Source of the DNA: Paenibacillus tundrae
GTDB lineage: Bacteria; Bacillota; Bacilli; Paenibacillales; Paenibacillaceae
Length of the DNA stretch: 64,000 bases
Reading direction: 5' to 3'
NCBI RefSeq assembly: GCF_036884255.1
Contig: NZ_CP145605.1
Location: 496,001-560,000 of the forward strand
Shown here: one piece after another, positions 44,444 to 52,748 of the stretch
How the letters are laid out: each line of letters begins with the position of its first letter
Numbering within the stretch: the first letter of the stretch is position 1
Made by a program: the position numbers and the translations under genes
Notes under the pieces: generated by a model
Seen by the model: only the letters and a program-made list of their open reading frames with translations
What the model was told of the DNA's origin: nothing
Databases searched by the model: none

Positions 44444-46777
44444 TCAGCTTGCGCAAGAATCACATTCTTCAATCGTTAATGCACGGCTACGTACATAATA
44501 CGTAGATTTCAAGCCAGCTCTCCAAGCGTGCAGGTGCAGTTCCAGGAACTCGGTCGCTTTGATGTCTGGACGAACATACAAGTTGAAGCTTTGGCCTTGG
44601 TCAACGTGACGTTGACGAGCAGAAGCCATATTAATGGAGGCATGTTGATCCACCAAGAAAGCTGTTTTGTAGTACCAGATCGTTTTGTCGGACAGATCCG
44701 GTGCCGGGTTCGCAATTTTGTACGTTGTTTTCTCTTCATAAGACAACAGTTCATACAATGGATCGATGCTGGCTGTGGAGCCGGCAATAATAGAAGTTGA
44801 TCCGTTTGGTGCAATGGCGAACATCCAAGCGTTACGTACACCGTTTTGTTGTACTTCAGCTTGCAGGTCTTTCCATTGTTCTGTCGTTACGAATTCACCT
44901 ACGCGCTCACCGGAAGTGTACTCACGTTGATCGAAGTATTTACCACTTTCCCAGTCAGAGCCTTTGAATTTCGGATAATGTCCTTTTTCTTTGGACAACT
45001 CCATGCTGGCTTTAACGAGCAGGTAGTTAATTTTCTCATACAGATTATCGTTATACGTAACAGCCTCTTCAGACTCCCAACGGATGCCCTCAAGCGCAAG
45101 CAAGTGATGAAGTCCGAATGTTCCCAGACCGACTGCACGATATTGGCTGTTCGTGTATTGGGCTTGGAGTACTTCAATATTGTTAATGTCGATGACGTTG
45201 TCCAGCATACGAACCTGAATTGGTACGAGACGCTCCAACACATTATGAGGCACGGCACGTGCCAAGTGAATGGAGTTCAGGTTGCAGACAACGAAGTCGC
45301 CAGGTACTTTGGAAATGACAATACGTGTTTGTCCGTCTTTCGTAACCAGTTCTTCCTTTTCTACTACAGTAGCAGATTGGTTCTGCATAATTTCAGTACA
45401 GAGGTTGGAAGAGTAAACCATGCCATGAGCACTGTTCGGGTTAGAACGGTTAACCGTATCACGGTAGAACATATAAGGCGTTCCTGTTTCCAACTGGGAT
45501 TTCATCACACGTTTCATGATATCAATCGCTTGAACCGTAATCCGGGACAAGAGTGGGTGGTTAACAGCCTCTTCGTACTTCGCGCGGAATGTTCCTTCGC
45601 CGAAGGACTCGTCATAGAAGTCTTCAAGTCCGAGTGCACGGCCATTCTCGTCTTTCCAGCCCATAACTTTCTTCGTTTCGTGTGGGCAGAACAGATTCCA
45701 CTCACCGCGGCTTGCTACACGTTCCATGAACAAGTCAGGCAGACATACACCGTGGAATACGTCATGCGCACGCATCCGTTCGTCACCATTGTTCAGCTTC
45801 AGATCGAGGAATGCCAGAATGTCTTTGTGGAAGACATCCAGATATACGGCAATCGCACCTTTACGTGTTCCAAGTTGGTCTACGCTAACTGCTGTGTTGT
45901 TCAGCTGACGAATCCAAGGAATAACCCCTGAACTTGTGTTTTTGTGACCACGGATGTCTGAACCACGGGCTCTGACTTTACCGAGGTACACGCCAATGCC
46001 GCCGCCCATTTTGCTTAGACGTGCCACATCTGTGTTGGAATCGAAAATTCCTTCAAGGGAGTCGTCCACCGTGTCGATGAAGCAACTGGACAGTTGTCCG
46101 GCTACCTTTTTACCTGCATTGGACATCGTAGGTGTAGCGGCCGTCATGTACATGTTACTCATTGCCCAGTAGGCTTCTTTAACCAGATCCATCCGTTTGT
46201 CAGCAGGTTCTTGGTGCATCAGGTACATCGCAATAACCATGTAACGTTCTTGAGGCAACTCCATCACTTTTCCATCAAAATCGTGAGCAAGGTAACGTTC
46301 TGCCAAGGTGAGCAAGCCGATGTAGTCGAACAACAGATCGTTGCGGTAATCAATGCATTCCGCTAGCTCGTCAATCTGTTCTTTGCTATAGCATTCGAGC
46401 AGTTCTTCGCGATAGATCCCTTTCTTCACAAGATCTACGAGGAGAGGATGGAATGCACCGTAAGGCTCGTCCGGATAAGATTTGTATCTACGGTTGGTTG
46501 CCGCTTTTTTGTATAGAGAAGTAAGTAGGGAGCGTGCAGCTGCAAACTTCCAGTTTGGCTCCTCTTTGGTTACGAGCTCCAGTGCGCTCATCATAAAAGC
46601 ATTACTGATCTCGTCCCCAGTAACTTCATCACGGCGGAGCTTGCTCGTCACTCCTTTTACCAGACGTTCCTTGTCCAGCATGTCTAGCCCATCGAGAATA
46701 CGGTCGGCGTATACAGAGATACGCATATCGTCAAAGGCAAGCTGGCGGTTGTTCGGCTTGGTCACAACTTGTGGCAT
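44444..46777 (-). CDS. nrdA: Class I ribonucleotide reductase, alpha subunit
   Basis: 777 residues from the ATG at 46777 (GAGGAA 7 nt upstream), reducing ribonucleoside diphosphates. The catalytic set is present: C232 (SSCF), N458/C460/E462 in SSNLCTEI and C498 in VVCNLN, which sits 38 residues after the middle Cys, a longer gap than in E. coli NrdA. The C-terminal CDSC supplies the shuttling thiols. The N-terminal 90 residues are helical but do not show the full VIKRDG ATP-cone signature. The gene follows NrdR boxes and a long leader with a predicted terminator. Confidence 0.92.
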   Translation of the reverse strand: MPQVVTKPNNRQLAFDDMRISVYADRILDGLDMLDKERLVKGVTSKLRRDEVTGDEISNAFMMSALELVTKEEPNWKFAAARSLLTSLYKKAATNRRYKSYPDEPYGAFHPLLVDLVKKGIYREELLECYSKEQIDELAECIDYRNDLLFDYIGLLTLAERYLAHDFDGKVMELPQERYMVIAMYLMHQEPADKRMDLVKEAYWAMSNMYMTAATPTMSNAGKKVAGQLSSCFIDTVDDSLEGIFDSNTDVARLSKMGGGIGVYLGKVRARGSDIRGHKNTSSGVIPWIRQLNNTAVSVDQLGTRKGAIAVYLDVFHKDILAFLDLKLNNGDERMRAHDVFHGVCLPDLFMERVASRGEWNLFCPHETKKVMGWKDENGRALGLEDFYDESFGEGTFRAKYEEAVNHPLLSRITVQAIDIMKRVMKSQLETGTPYMFYRDTVNRSNPNSAHGMVYSSNLCTEIMQNQSATVVEKEELVTKDGQTRIVISKVPGDFVVCNLNSIHLARAVPHNVLERLVPIQVRMLDNVIDINNIEVLQAQYTNSQYRAVGLGTFGLHHLLALEGIRWESEEAVTYNDNLYEKINYLLVKASMELSKEKGHYPKFKGSDWESGKYFDQREYTSGERVGEFVTTEQWKDLQAEVQQNGVRNAWMFAIAPNGSTSIIAGSTASIDPLYELLSYEEKTTYKIANPAPDLSDKTIWYYKTAFLVDQHASINMASARQRHVDQGQSFNLYVRPDIKATEFLELHLHAWRAGLKSTYYVRSRALTIEECDSCAS

Positions 46778-47281
46778 GAATATTCCTCGCTTTCGCATGT
46801 TTAAGAGATAAATTGGAGAAATTCTTTATATAAAGAATTGAGTGTTTTCTTACGTTGATCGAACATATCGATTGCATACTGCGGACTTAGCGGCGGTAAC
46901 AGGTCAAGGCGTAACGTGGTCAAAACAGAGTCAAAATGCAGCACAAATGCAAACCATGGTCATATAAAAAGCATTCTCCCTGCCTTGCGGCGGCTGAAAA
47001 TGCCCATGGATGCTCTGACTTCCTGCTTGTCACATCTTGCTTCATTCGACAGAACAGGGTGCTGTATGTAAGCTTTGGTCTGATAGAGACGTGCCTGTAA
47101 TTTGAGGTGCCGGGTGCAGTCCAAACAGCCCCGTTAACCTCTACGTCAACTCTGTTTCGAGAAAGCGATTTACACCTACAGGGACGTGCATTTGAAGGTG
47201 ATTTCATCCTGTTTTTCACGAAGAGGCAGAAGATGACTAATCGAAGCGGGGTAATCCAGTTTCACTACATTTTGTTGCTGT
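46778..47281 (-). promoter_or_regulatory. Long leader of the nrdAB operon
   Basis: About 480-500 nt separate the promoter (47288-47316) from nrdA. Apart from a terminator stem (46961-47003) it holds a possible long pairing of CCTGTAGGTG with CACCT-N5-TACAGG, each arm flanked by CACGTC. It does not contain the conserved AGCCAGGAGACCTGCC-type box of a B12 riboswitch. No ORF with a ribosome site is convincing. Confidence 0.45.
46961..47003 (-). terminator. Predicted attenuator in the nrdAB leader
   Basis: On the minus strand GCATTTTC pairs with GAGAATGC (one G-T), around a loop with GCC/GGC, and is followed by TTTTTATATG. It lies about 185 nt before the nrdA start. Confidence 0.55.
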
Positions 47282-47316
47282 TAGAATACTGTAACCCAAC
47301 ATATAGTGTTTGTAAA
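47262..47316 (-). promoter_or_regulatory. nrdAB promoter with tandem NrdR boxes
   Basis: On the minus strand -35 TTTACA (47311-47316) and -10 TACAGT (47288-47293) are 17 bp apart. A NrdR box ACACTATATGTTGGGT (47294-47309, 14 of 16 to ACACWATATMTWGTGT) fills the spacer. A weaker box (47262-47277, about 11 of 16) lies 16 bp away, centres 32 bp apart, the usual NrdR spacing. Confidence 0.75.
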
Positions 47317-47431
47317 CAGGGTAGACACCGTGAAACGTAATTCCGAGTATACCAAAAATGCTGAGATTCCGCAAAGGAAAAGGTCTGGAAGATTTGAAGA
47401 TTCTTCAAAAAAAATTTTCGCTGAAATCGAA

Positions 47432-47447
47432 TGACGTGAACACGTCA
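47432..47447. promoter_or_regulatory. Perfect 16-bp palindrome between nrdA and the thiamine-binding gene
   Basis: TGACGTGAACACGTCA has two identical 7-bp arms around AA. It looks like a dimeric-regulator site, but the regulator is unknown. Confidence 0.45.
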
Positions 47448-47550
47448 GTTTGAATTATTACGTATTCAACTGGTAGAATAAAATCAGTCAAAAATAGACT
47501 AAATTCAGCGGCAACGGTTGTTCACGGATGCCCAGAGGAGGCGAAGCAGC

Positions 47551-47877
47551 ATGGCCATAGCAGAGGTAACAGTGATTCCAATTGGAACAGGCACGACGAG
47601 TCTGAGCAGTTATGTCGCAGACATGCAGAAGGTGTTGGAACATCAGCGGGGCATTACATATCAACTCACCTCTATGAGTACCATTATCGAAGGGCCGCTT
47701 AACGAAGTCTTCACAGCGATTGCAGCTCTGCACGAAGCTCCGTTTCTATCAGGCGCCCAGCGCGTCTCCACTTCCGTCAAAATTGATGATCGTCGTGATA
47801 AGCCAGATGCCTCAAGCATACAGAAGCTGCAGTCGGTGAATGACAAGCTTGCCTCTATGCCTCAGCGCCCGAATTAA
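47551..47877 (+). CDS. MTH1187-family thiamine-binding protein (YqgV-like)
   Basis: 108 residues from the ATG at 47551 (GAGGAGG 9 nt upstream). A ferredoxin-like fold of the DUF77 family: VTVIPIGTGTTSLSSYV and YQLTSMSTIIEGPLNEVF are its signature segments. Family members bind thiamine in the cytosol, and several belong to YkoF-like transport systems. No TPP riboswitch (THI box) and no transporter gene accompany it. A standalone gene with its own terminator. Confidence 0.83.
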   Translation: MAIAEVTVIPIGTGTTSLSSYVADMQKVLEHQRGITYQLTSMSTIIEGPLNEVFTAIAALHEAPFLSGAQRVSTSVKIDDRRDKPDASSIQKLQSVNDKLASMPQRPN

Positions 47878-47907
47878 TTAAATACGTATATATGAATAGC
47901 GATGTTT

Positions 47908-47955
47908 AAAGAGCGAATGTTGCCGGATGACTGTGATCCTGCGGATTCGCTCTTT
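47908..47955 (+). terminator. Intrinsic terminator after the thiamine-binding gene
   Basis: AAAGAGCGAAT (47908-47918) pairs with ATTCGCTCTTT (47945-47955), then AATTTG. The region 47956-48200 shows no gene. Confidence 0.8.
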
Positions 47956-48200
47956 AATTTGCACAACAACATGAATCGTCAAGATTGAGAGATAGAATAA
48001 AGCGAATACGTATGAAACAGACAGGTGAATCAGGAGCTTGTTTATTTTGCAGTGTACTTACTATGGGTTTCACAAGTCCATAAGGCACGGAGCGCTACCG
48101 GAATGCCCATGGGGAGCAGCCCATTTTTACGTAGAGCCCGGTCTAGCGAGGCACTGCTGCATATAGTGAACTGTACCTCAAATCGAAGGAGGGGTTTTAC

Positions 48201-48302
48201 ATGAGTGGAGTTGTAGGTGGATACGGCGGCTGGACATCGACTGGCGCGATTCTGGTTTTGTTCATTCTGTTGGTTATCATCACTAAGGCGTTCCTCGTTT
48301 AA
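48201..48302 (+). CDS. YjcZ-family sporulation microprotein
   Basis: 33 residues: a Gly/Tyr/Trp N-terminus (VVGGYGGWTSTG) and one hydrophobic helix (AILVLFILLVIITKAF). AAGGAGGGG precedes the ATG. The same protein recurs 47 bp downstream. Family members (YjcZ, related to CotX/SscA-type small spore proteins) are made in the mother cell and found in the spore coat or membrane. Function beyond spore assembly is unknown. Confidence 0.85.
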   Translation: MSGVVGGYGGWTSTGAILVLFILLVIITKAFLV

Positions 48303-48348
48303 AACATTTCCATGATCCGAATATTCTAACCATAAGGGAGGGTTATCA

Positions 48349-48456
48349 ATGAGCGAAGTAGTTGGAGGCGTAGGATACGGCGGCTGGACATCCACTGGTG
48401 CGATCTTGGTTTTGTTCATTCTCCTCGTAATCATCACTAAATCCTTCTGGGTATAA
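48349..48456 (+). CDS. YjcZ-family sporulation microprotein (second copy)
   Basis: 35 residues, nearly the same as the preceding one (shared GYGGWTSTGAILVLFILLVI core, different last three residues, FWV against FLV). Ribosome site AAGGGAGGG. The pair arose by tandem duplication. Confidence 0.85.
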   Translation: MSEVVGGVGYGGWTSTGAILVLFILLVIITKSFWV

Positions 48457-48464
48457 TGATGAAG

Positions 48465-48496
48465 AACTCTACCGGGTAACCGGTGGAGTTTTTTTA
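48465..48496 (+). terminator. Intrinsic terminator after the YjcZ pair
   Basis: AACTC-t-ACCGG (48465-48475) pairs with CCGGT-g-GAGTT (48480-48490), then six to seven T. Confidence 0.85.
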
Positions 48497-48646
48497 GTGG
48501 ACAAGCTTCGGTAGGTGACTTGATACATTAAACGGATATGGCCAAACAAAGTGCCCATTTTGTCAAAAACAAGGCTTTCGCCCGGTCCAGAGGTAGGCTA
48601 AATACATAGCTTAGGGGTGTAGGCAAATGCTAAGGAGGAATGAACG

Positions 48647-48946
48647 ATGAGCGAAGTAAAACCAAACTCACCGAACGGACAGGGACACGTATATGGACAA
48701 ATGGGAGGTCATGAGCATATGTACGGACAATACACAGGTCATGAAGCATATGGTTACGGATGTGGCGTACCTATGGGATATGGATATGGTTATGGTCACC
48801 AACCTAACCAAGCACCCGTAATGCAAGGATACCATCACGGCTATGGTACTCCTTGTAAGCATGGTGGCGGAAGCTGGGGTTCAATGGGAACAATACTTGT
48901 ATTGTTCATCCTGCTTGTCATTATCTCCAAAACGATGTTCATCTAA
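48647..48946 (+). CDS. YjcZ-like protein with Gly/Tyr/His-rich extension
   Basis: 99 residues. The C-terminal 25 (GSMGTILVLFILLVIISKTMF in pieces) repeat the YjcZ membrane helix of the two microproteins upstream. The first 75 are a low-complexity segment of Gly, Tyr and His (YGYGYGHQ, GHEHMY, YHHGYG) with Cys in GCGVP and TPCKHGG. Such tails resemble spore-coat and metal-binding proteins (CotX/CotG-like composition). AGGAGG precedes the ATG. Function is inferred from the helix alone. Confidence 0.75.
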   Translation: MSEVKPNSPNGQGHVYGQMGGHEHMYGQYTGHEAYGYGCGVPMGYGYGYGHQPNQAPVMQGYHHGYGTPCKHGGGSWGSMGTILVLFILLVIISKTMFI

Positions 48947-49002
48947 TTGACAAATAGGAAAGCTTCTTATAGAGAGGGAATAAAGTGTAAACGAAGTAAT
49001 GC

Positions 49003-49030
49003 GGGTGCCGATTAGATCGGCGCCTTTTTT
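49003..49030 (+). terminator. Intrinsic terminator after the Gly/Tyr/His-rich gene
   Basis: GGTGCCGAT (about 49004-49012) pairs with ATCGGCGCC (49016-49024; G-T pair), then TTTTTT. Confidence 0.8.
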
Positions 49031-49194
49031 CTTTGGCTCTTATGCCCACAGACATATTGTAATCCAAACTTACCTTAGATAACAAAGCCGATGGAAGAGG
49101 ATTATCGCCATACTTATGCCCTGCTCATGACCAAGACGTAGATTTAAAATGAACACAAGATACATGAGACGGGTAGATGGAAGGGGTAATTGAG

Positions 49195-50220
49195 ATGTCA
49201 AAAAAGACAAACATAACAAATGGGTTAGGGAGAAGCAAAAAGATGAATAAGTCGAAAAGCATACATAAATCAACACAGAGCATGAGGATTCAGGAAATAC
49301 AGTTACGACCAGTGTTTGATCTAACGGCTTATGAGGATGGGTTCGTGTTTGTATCTGCTTCATTTGGTTATGACGGCAACCTGTATATCTTATGGATTGA
49401 TCAGATTCCGGAACGTGAGCGTGGGATGTTTGTCCAAAGTGATCTGCAGCAGAAACGGGACTATAAGGTACTTATCGTGGACGGCGTCCAGAATTGTGTA
49501 AAAGGGATAACTACGCTGGAATCGCATTTTAATCTGCACTATGTTCAGCCGCTAGGAGAAGATCTTCTGCTCGTTGGAGCACGCAGCCGCTATTATGGGC
49601 AGGATCGCTATGATCTGAATGGCAAAATTGTTGACCAAGAGGGTCAATTACTGCATGAATTGCTGCTGGGAGATGGGATCGAACGAGTACAGACAAGTGT
49701 CGAAGGGAACATATGGACAAGTTACTTTGATGAAGGAGTATTTGGAAACTTCGGGTGGCATGAGCCTGTCGGTGCACCTGGATTAATTGCGTGGAATAGA
49801 CAGGGCGAGCAGATCTATGTGAACACCAAGGCCGATATTGCAGATTGTTATGCACTGAATGTGGTGTCCGATCAGAAGGTGTGGTTCTATTATTACACGG
49901 ACTTCCAGTTAGGACGGATCACAGATCCGTATGATCAGCCACAGGTATCGTTAGTTGAGACAGGGCTGTCTGGTTCTCATGTCGTTGCTACGAATGGAAC
50001 CTTTGCGTTGTTTCAAAGCGGATATAACCAGAAAGGGCAATATTCATTGCTACAGCAACATGGTGAGAATAAGCTAAGTCTTGCGCAGAAGTTTTCCTTT
50101 ATTAGTGTCGATGGGGACGCGGATGAACTGAATGTACTGGATGGAAGAAAGGATCAGCTACTGTTCAAGGAACGGAGCTATCTGTACATGGTTTCATTGG
50201 ATGAACTACCTAGAGCATAA
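49195..50220 (+). CDS. Hypothetical beta-propeller-like protein
   Basis: 341 residues from the ATG at 49195, since the ATG at 49177 overlaps the GGAAGGGG ribosome site. The N-terminus is Lys/Ser-rich (MSKKTNITNGLGRSKKMNKSK) with no signal peptide. The rest is beta-rich with recurring FVSASFGYDGNLYILW-, HYVQPLGEDLLLVGARSRYYG- and SVEGNIWTSYFDEGVFGN-type strands, resembling propeller blades. No catalytic residues are recognised. Relatives in other Bacillales are annotated only as hypothetical, as far as I can tell by eye. Confidence 0.65.
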   Translation: MSKKTNITNGLGRSKKMNKSKSIHKSTQSMRIQEIQLRPVFDLTAYEDGFVFVSASFGYDGNLYILWIDQIPERERGMFVQSDLQQKRDYKVLIVDGVQNCVKGITTLESHFNLHYVQPLGEDLLLVGARSRYYGQDRYDLNGKIVDQEGQLLHELLLGDGIERVQTSVEGNIWTSYFDEGVFGNFGWHEPVGAPGLIAWNRQGEQIYVNTKADIADCYALNVVSDQKVWFYYYTDFQLGRITDPYDQPQVSLVETGLSGSHVVATNGTFALFQSGYNQKGQYSLLQQHGENKLSLAQKFSFISVDGDADELNVLDGRKDQLLFKERSYLYMVSLDELPRA

Positions 50221-50280
50221 TAAGATCGGTAACGTTGCCACAAGCATAGGATGATCCGGATATTAATGGACATGGAAAAA

Positions 50281-50306
50281 CACCCGGAACCCAATTCCGG
50301 GTGCTT
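50281..50306 (+). terminator. Intrinsic terminator
   Basis: CACCCGGAA (50281-50289) pairs with TTCCGGGTG (50295-50303), then CTTTGTG. Confidence 0.8.
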
Positions 50307-50312
50307 TGTGTG

Positions 50313-50934
50313 TGTATGTTTTCAATCTTCTCAAGAATAAGTGACTTCCAAAACAACAAAAGCCCTACCTCTCTTTTGTCCTTGCGGCTCCGATGACCGC
50401 GCCAGTGTGAATGGGAAAATCTTGTGAAACTCTGTTATACCGGGTCATGTGATTCAGGTTCTTCAATCTCCATAGGTTAGTGAACAATTCGCTGCGGTCG
50501 CAGCATGAAGAAAATATTCCGGGGTTAAAAGAAGACAGAAAATCATTTGAGGTTTAAAACCAACTTTTAGAGTATACCACACTCTGTAATTTTTTGCAAG
50601 ATAAAGGAAAGAGAGCTTGTGCCACAGCCATTGTGCCGTGCAAATATGATGATCTGAATAGGCATGGTTAGAGTGGAGTTGAGCGCCAGATGATATCATG
50701 ATCTGAATCAATTTCATAACTCACTAAAAGGGAATAGATGTAACGAGATATAGACAAATTGAATCGTTTTGATCTATATGTCGTCTGGATTGAAGCAGCT
50801 AAAGTATTTATGAAATTGATTCACTTATGAAAATAATTCAGAAAATTTCAGGTTTTCTCTTCAAAAGAGTAATCCTCTTCAAAAGTTTCTACGTAGGTTA
50901 TAATATGGGGGAGCATAATGAAAGGGGCCCTCGG
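50313..50934. other. Intergenic region upstream of the ECF sigma gene
   Basis: 620 bp. A TATAAT (50899-50904) 31 bp before the sigma start probably is its -10. A direct repeat CTCTTCAAAAG (50857-50867 and 50875-50885), 18 bp apart, covers the expected -35 position and might bind a regulator or the sigma factor itself. The 50313-50820 part shows no RNA or gene that I recognise. Confidence 0.45.
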
Positions 50935-51531
50935 ATGACAGAATCGATGGATGACAGCAGATTAATGCGTCAGATTGCAGAGCGGGATGCTTCGGCGCTG
51001 GAGCTTTTATATGACCGCTACGAGCGGGCTGTATATTCCTTTGCTTATCGGATCGTGGGTGATCCCATGACGGCAGAGGAAACGGTTCAAGAGCTGTTCT
51101 TGCGTGTCTGGAATAACGCTGAACGATATGAGGCCTCACAGGGGAAGCTGACCACATGGATGTTTGCGATCACACGCAACATTGCCGTGGACATGCTGAG
51201 GCGTAAGTCCAAAGGGGCAGCCACAACGACGGTGGAGCAAGAGGCACTGACGGCGTATGCCGATGAATATACGAATACAGAAGCAGAAGTAGAACGTAAA
51301 TGGGAAGGCACTCGAATTAAGGAAGCACTATCCCAGTTGAACGGTGATCAGCAACAGGTTATCGAATCGATCTACTACGCCGGGTTAACGCAACAAGAGG
51401 TATCCAGCAGATTCGGGATTCCGCTAGGTACAGTGAAGAGCCGTGTCAGGCTTGCGATGAGACAGCTACAGAAGCTGCTCGCCGATGCTGAATTGCATTC
51501 AGACACGGGAAGGGAGGGCATACATCCATGA
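50935..51531 (+). CDS. ECF-type RNA polymerase sigma factor
   Basis: 198 residues from the ATG at 50935 (AAAGGGG upstream; the frame is open to 50827, but a TATAAT lies inside that extension). Region 2 is ALELLYDRYERAVYSFAYRIVGD...EETVQELFLRVWNNAERY, with TWMFAITRNIAVDMLRR as region 2.4. Region 4 is ALSQLNGDQQQVIESIYYAGLTQQEVSSRFGIPLGTVKSRVR, the HTH for the -35. Its last codon overlaps the anti-sigma start by 4 nt. The target genes are unknown, probably including this operon. Confidence 0.92.
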   Translation: MTESMDDSRLMRQIAERDASALELLYDRYERAVYSFAYRIVGDPMTAEETVQELFLRVWNNAERYEASQGKLTTWMFAITRNIAVDMLRRKSKGAATTTVEQEALTAYADEYTNTEAEVERKWEGTRIKEALSQLNGDQQQVIESIYYAGLTQQEVSSRFGIPLGTVKSRVRLAMRQLQKLLADAELHSDTGREGIHP

Positions 51532-52511
51532 TAGAACGACATGAGGAGTGGTCTGATCTGGCACCGATGTATGTGCTAGGTGGGCTGGAAGCAGAGGAAG
51601 TGGAGACATTCGAAGCTCACTTGAAGGAATGTGATGCTTGCCGCCAAGAGGTGAAAGAATTGCAGGAAGTAACGGGTTTCCTGCCACTTGCGGCGGAACC
51701 TGTGGCACCGCCGCCAGGCATGAGAGCACGCGTGCTGAGCAACGTGCTCGGACAATCGCAGGAGGGAGCCGAGGCGAAGCCGGCCACCGCTCCTGTGCAG
51801 CCTGAAGCACCTGCTGTGCTTCAGGCAGATCTTGCGCCGCCCCGCAGAGAGGCGGCGCAGCCCGAGCCAGGCCTGCCGCCGGTGACGGCGGTGCCTGCGG
51901 CTCGGGCGGAAGAGGCTGCACAGGCACAGCCGTTGCAGCCTGGAGGGCGCGCGCGTCCGCGCGGCAGCCGCGCATGGCGCGTGGCGAGCGCTGGCCTTGC
52001 GGCGGCTGCGCTGGTGCTGGCGATCTACGCAGCACAGCTGCAGAGCCAGCTCAGCTTGCTGACGCAGCAAGCTGCTGGGTCAGCTACAGCGCAAGCGCAG
52101 CTCGCCGAGGCGCAGGCGCAGAATGCGCAGCTGCAAGAGCAGCTGGCATCAGCGTTAGCGCCTGCTCAAGGCATGCAGACAGGCGAAGCCGTCAAGCTTA
52201 GCCCTGCAACGCAGGACATTGTAGCGCAGGGTCTCGCAACGATTGTCATTGACAATAAGGGCACTCATCTGGTCGTGCAAGCAGAGAACCTGCCTCAGCT
52301 TGAGGGGAAAGAGGCATTTCAGGTATGGTTGATCAAAGGGGATACACCGCAGAATGCCGGAACGTTCCTAAGTCGCGATGGCACAGGAGCCGTGTATTAC
52401 ACTTTAGAATCGGTGAATGATTATGATACCGTAGCAATTACCCTAGAGCCGGATGCATTGGGTGATCAGCCGCGAGGTACGATGATTTTGGCCGCCAAAA
52501 TAAAAGGATAA
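51528..52511 (+). CDS. Anti-sigma factor, RskA type with zinc-finger N-terminus
   Basis: 327 residues. HLKECDACRQEV (H-x3-C-x2-C) is the zinc-anti-sigma motif that captures the sigma factor. An Ala/Pro/Glu-rich linker (about 65-145) precedes one transmembrane helix (ASAGLAAAALVLAIYA, about 150-168), a Gln/Ala-rich coiled coil (LAEAQAQNAQLQEQLA) and an extracellular RskA domain ending in LEPDALGDQPRG. ATGA overlap with the sigma gene couples them. Release probably occurs by regulated proteolysis. The linker DNA is GC-rich, unlike the flanks. Confidence 0.9.
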   Translation: MIERHEEWSDLAPMYVLGGLEAEEVETFEAHLKECDACRQEVKELQEVTGFLPLAAEPVAPPPGMRARVLSNVLGQSQEGAEAKPATAPVQPEAPAVLQADLAPPRREAAQPEPGLPPVTAVPAARAEEAAQAQPLQPGGRARPRGSRAWRVASAGLAAAALVLAIYAAQLQSQLSLLTQQAAGSATAQAQLAEAQAQNAQLQEQLASALAPAQGMQTGEAVKLSPATQDIVAQGLATIVIDNKGTHLVVQAENLPQLEGKEAFQVWLIKGDTPQNAGTFLSRDGTGAVYYTLESVNDYDTVAITLEPDALGDQPRGTMILAAKIKG

Positions 52512-52534
52512 CGCTCCCTTTATATGACCCAAAG

Positions 52535-52562
52535 GCTGCTTCTCAGGAAGCAGTCTTTTTGA
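52535..52562 (+). terminator. Intrinsic terminator after the anti-sigma gene
   Basis: GGCTGCTTC (52535-52543) pairs with GAAGCAGTC (52548-52556, one G-T), then TTTTT. Confidence 0.85.
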
Positions 52563-52748
52563 TGTGCATAGACTCTGATCCTTCAAATTGTCATTATGAA
52601 AATATTGTAATATTGCCCTGTCTTAGATTGTATTAAAATCATTAAGTTTTTGGACTCAAATAACCGATAATATGCTAAGAGCTATATCCTGAACTGCCTT
52701 AGGTTTATCGAGGTAGCGTGGGTTGCACAGAGAGAGTGAGGGGTTTGG

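Noticed and set aside
44846..45931. Long (361-codon) plus-strand ORF antisense to nrdA
   Set aside because: It is a shadow of the nrdA coding sequence; nrdA has complete catalytic motifs.
46920..47219. A 99-codon minus-strand ORF in the nrdAB leader
   Set aside because: No ribosome site, biased unlike a protein, and it overlaps the predicted leader terminator. More likely leader RNA than a gene.
46778..47281. Cobalamin riboswitch in the nrdAB leader
   Set aside because: I searched by eye for the conserved B12 box and the GGTG/AATCC core. One GGTGTAAATC-like piece exists but the rest of the core and the box are missing.
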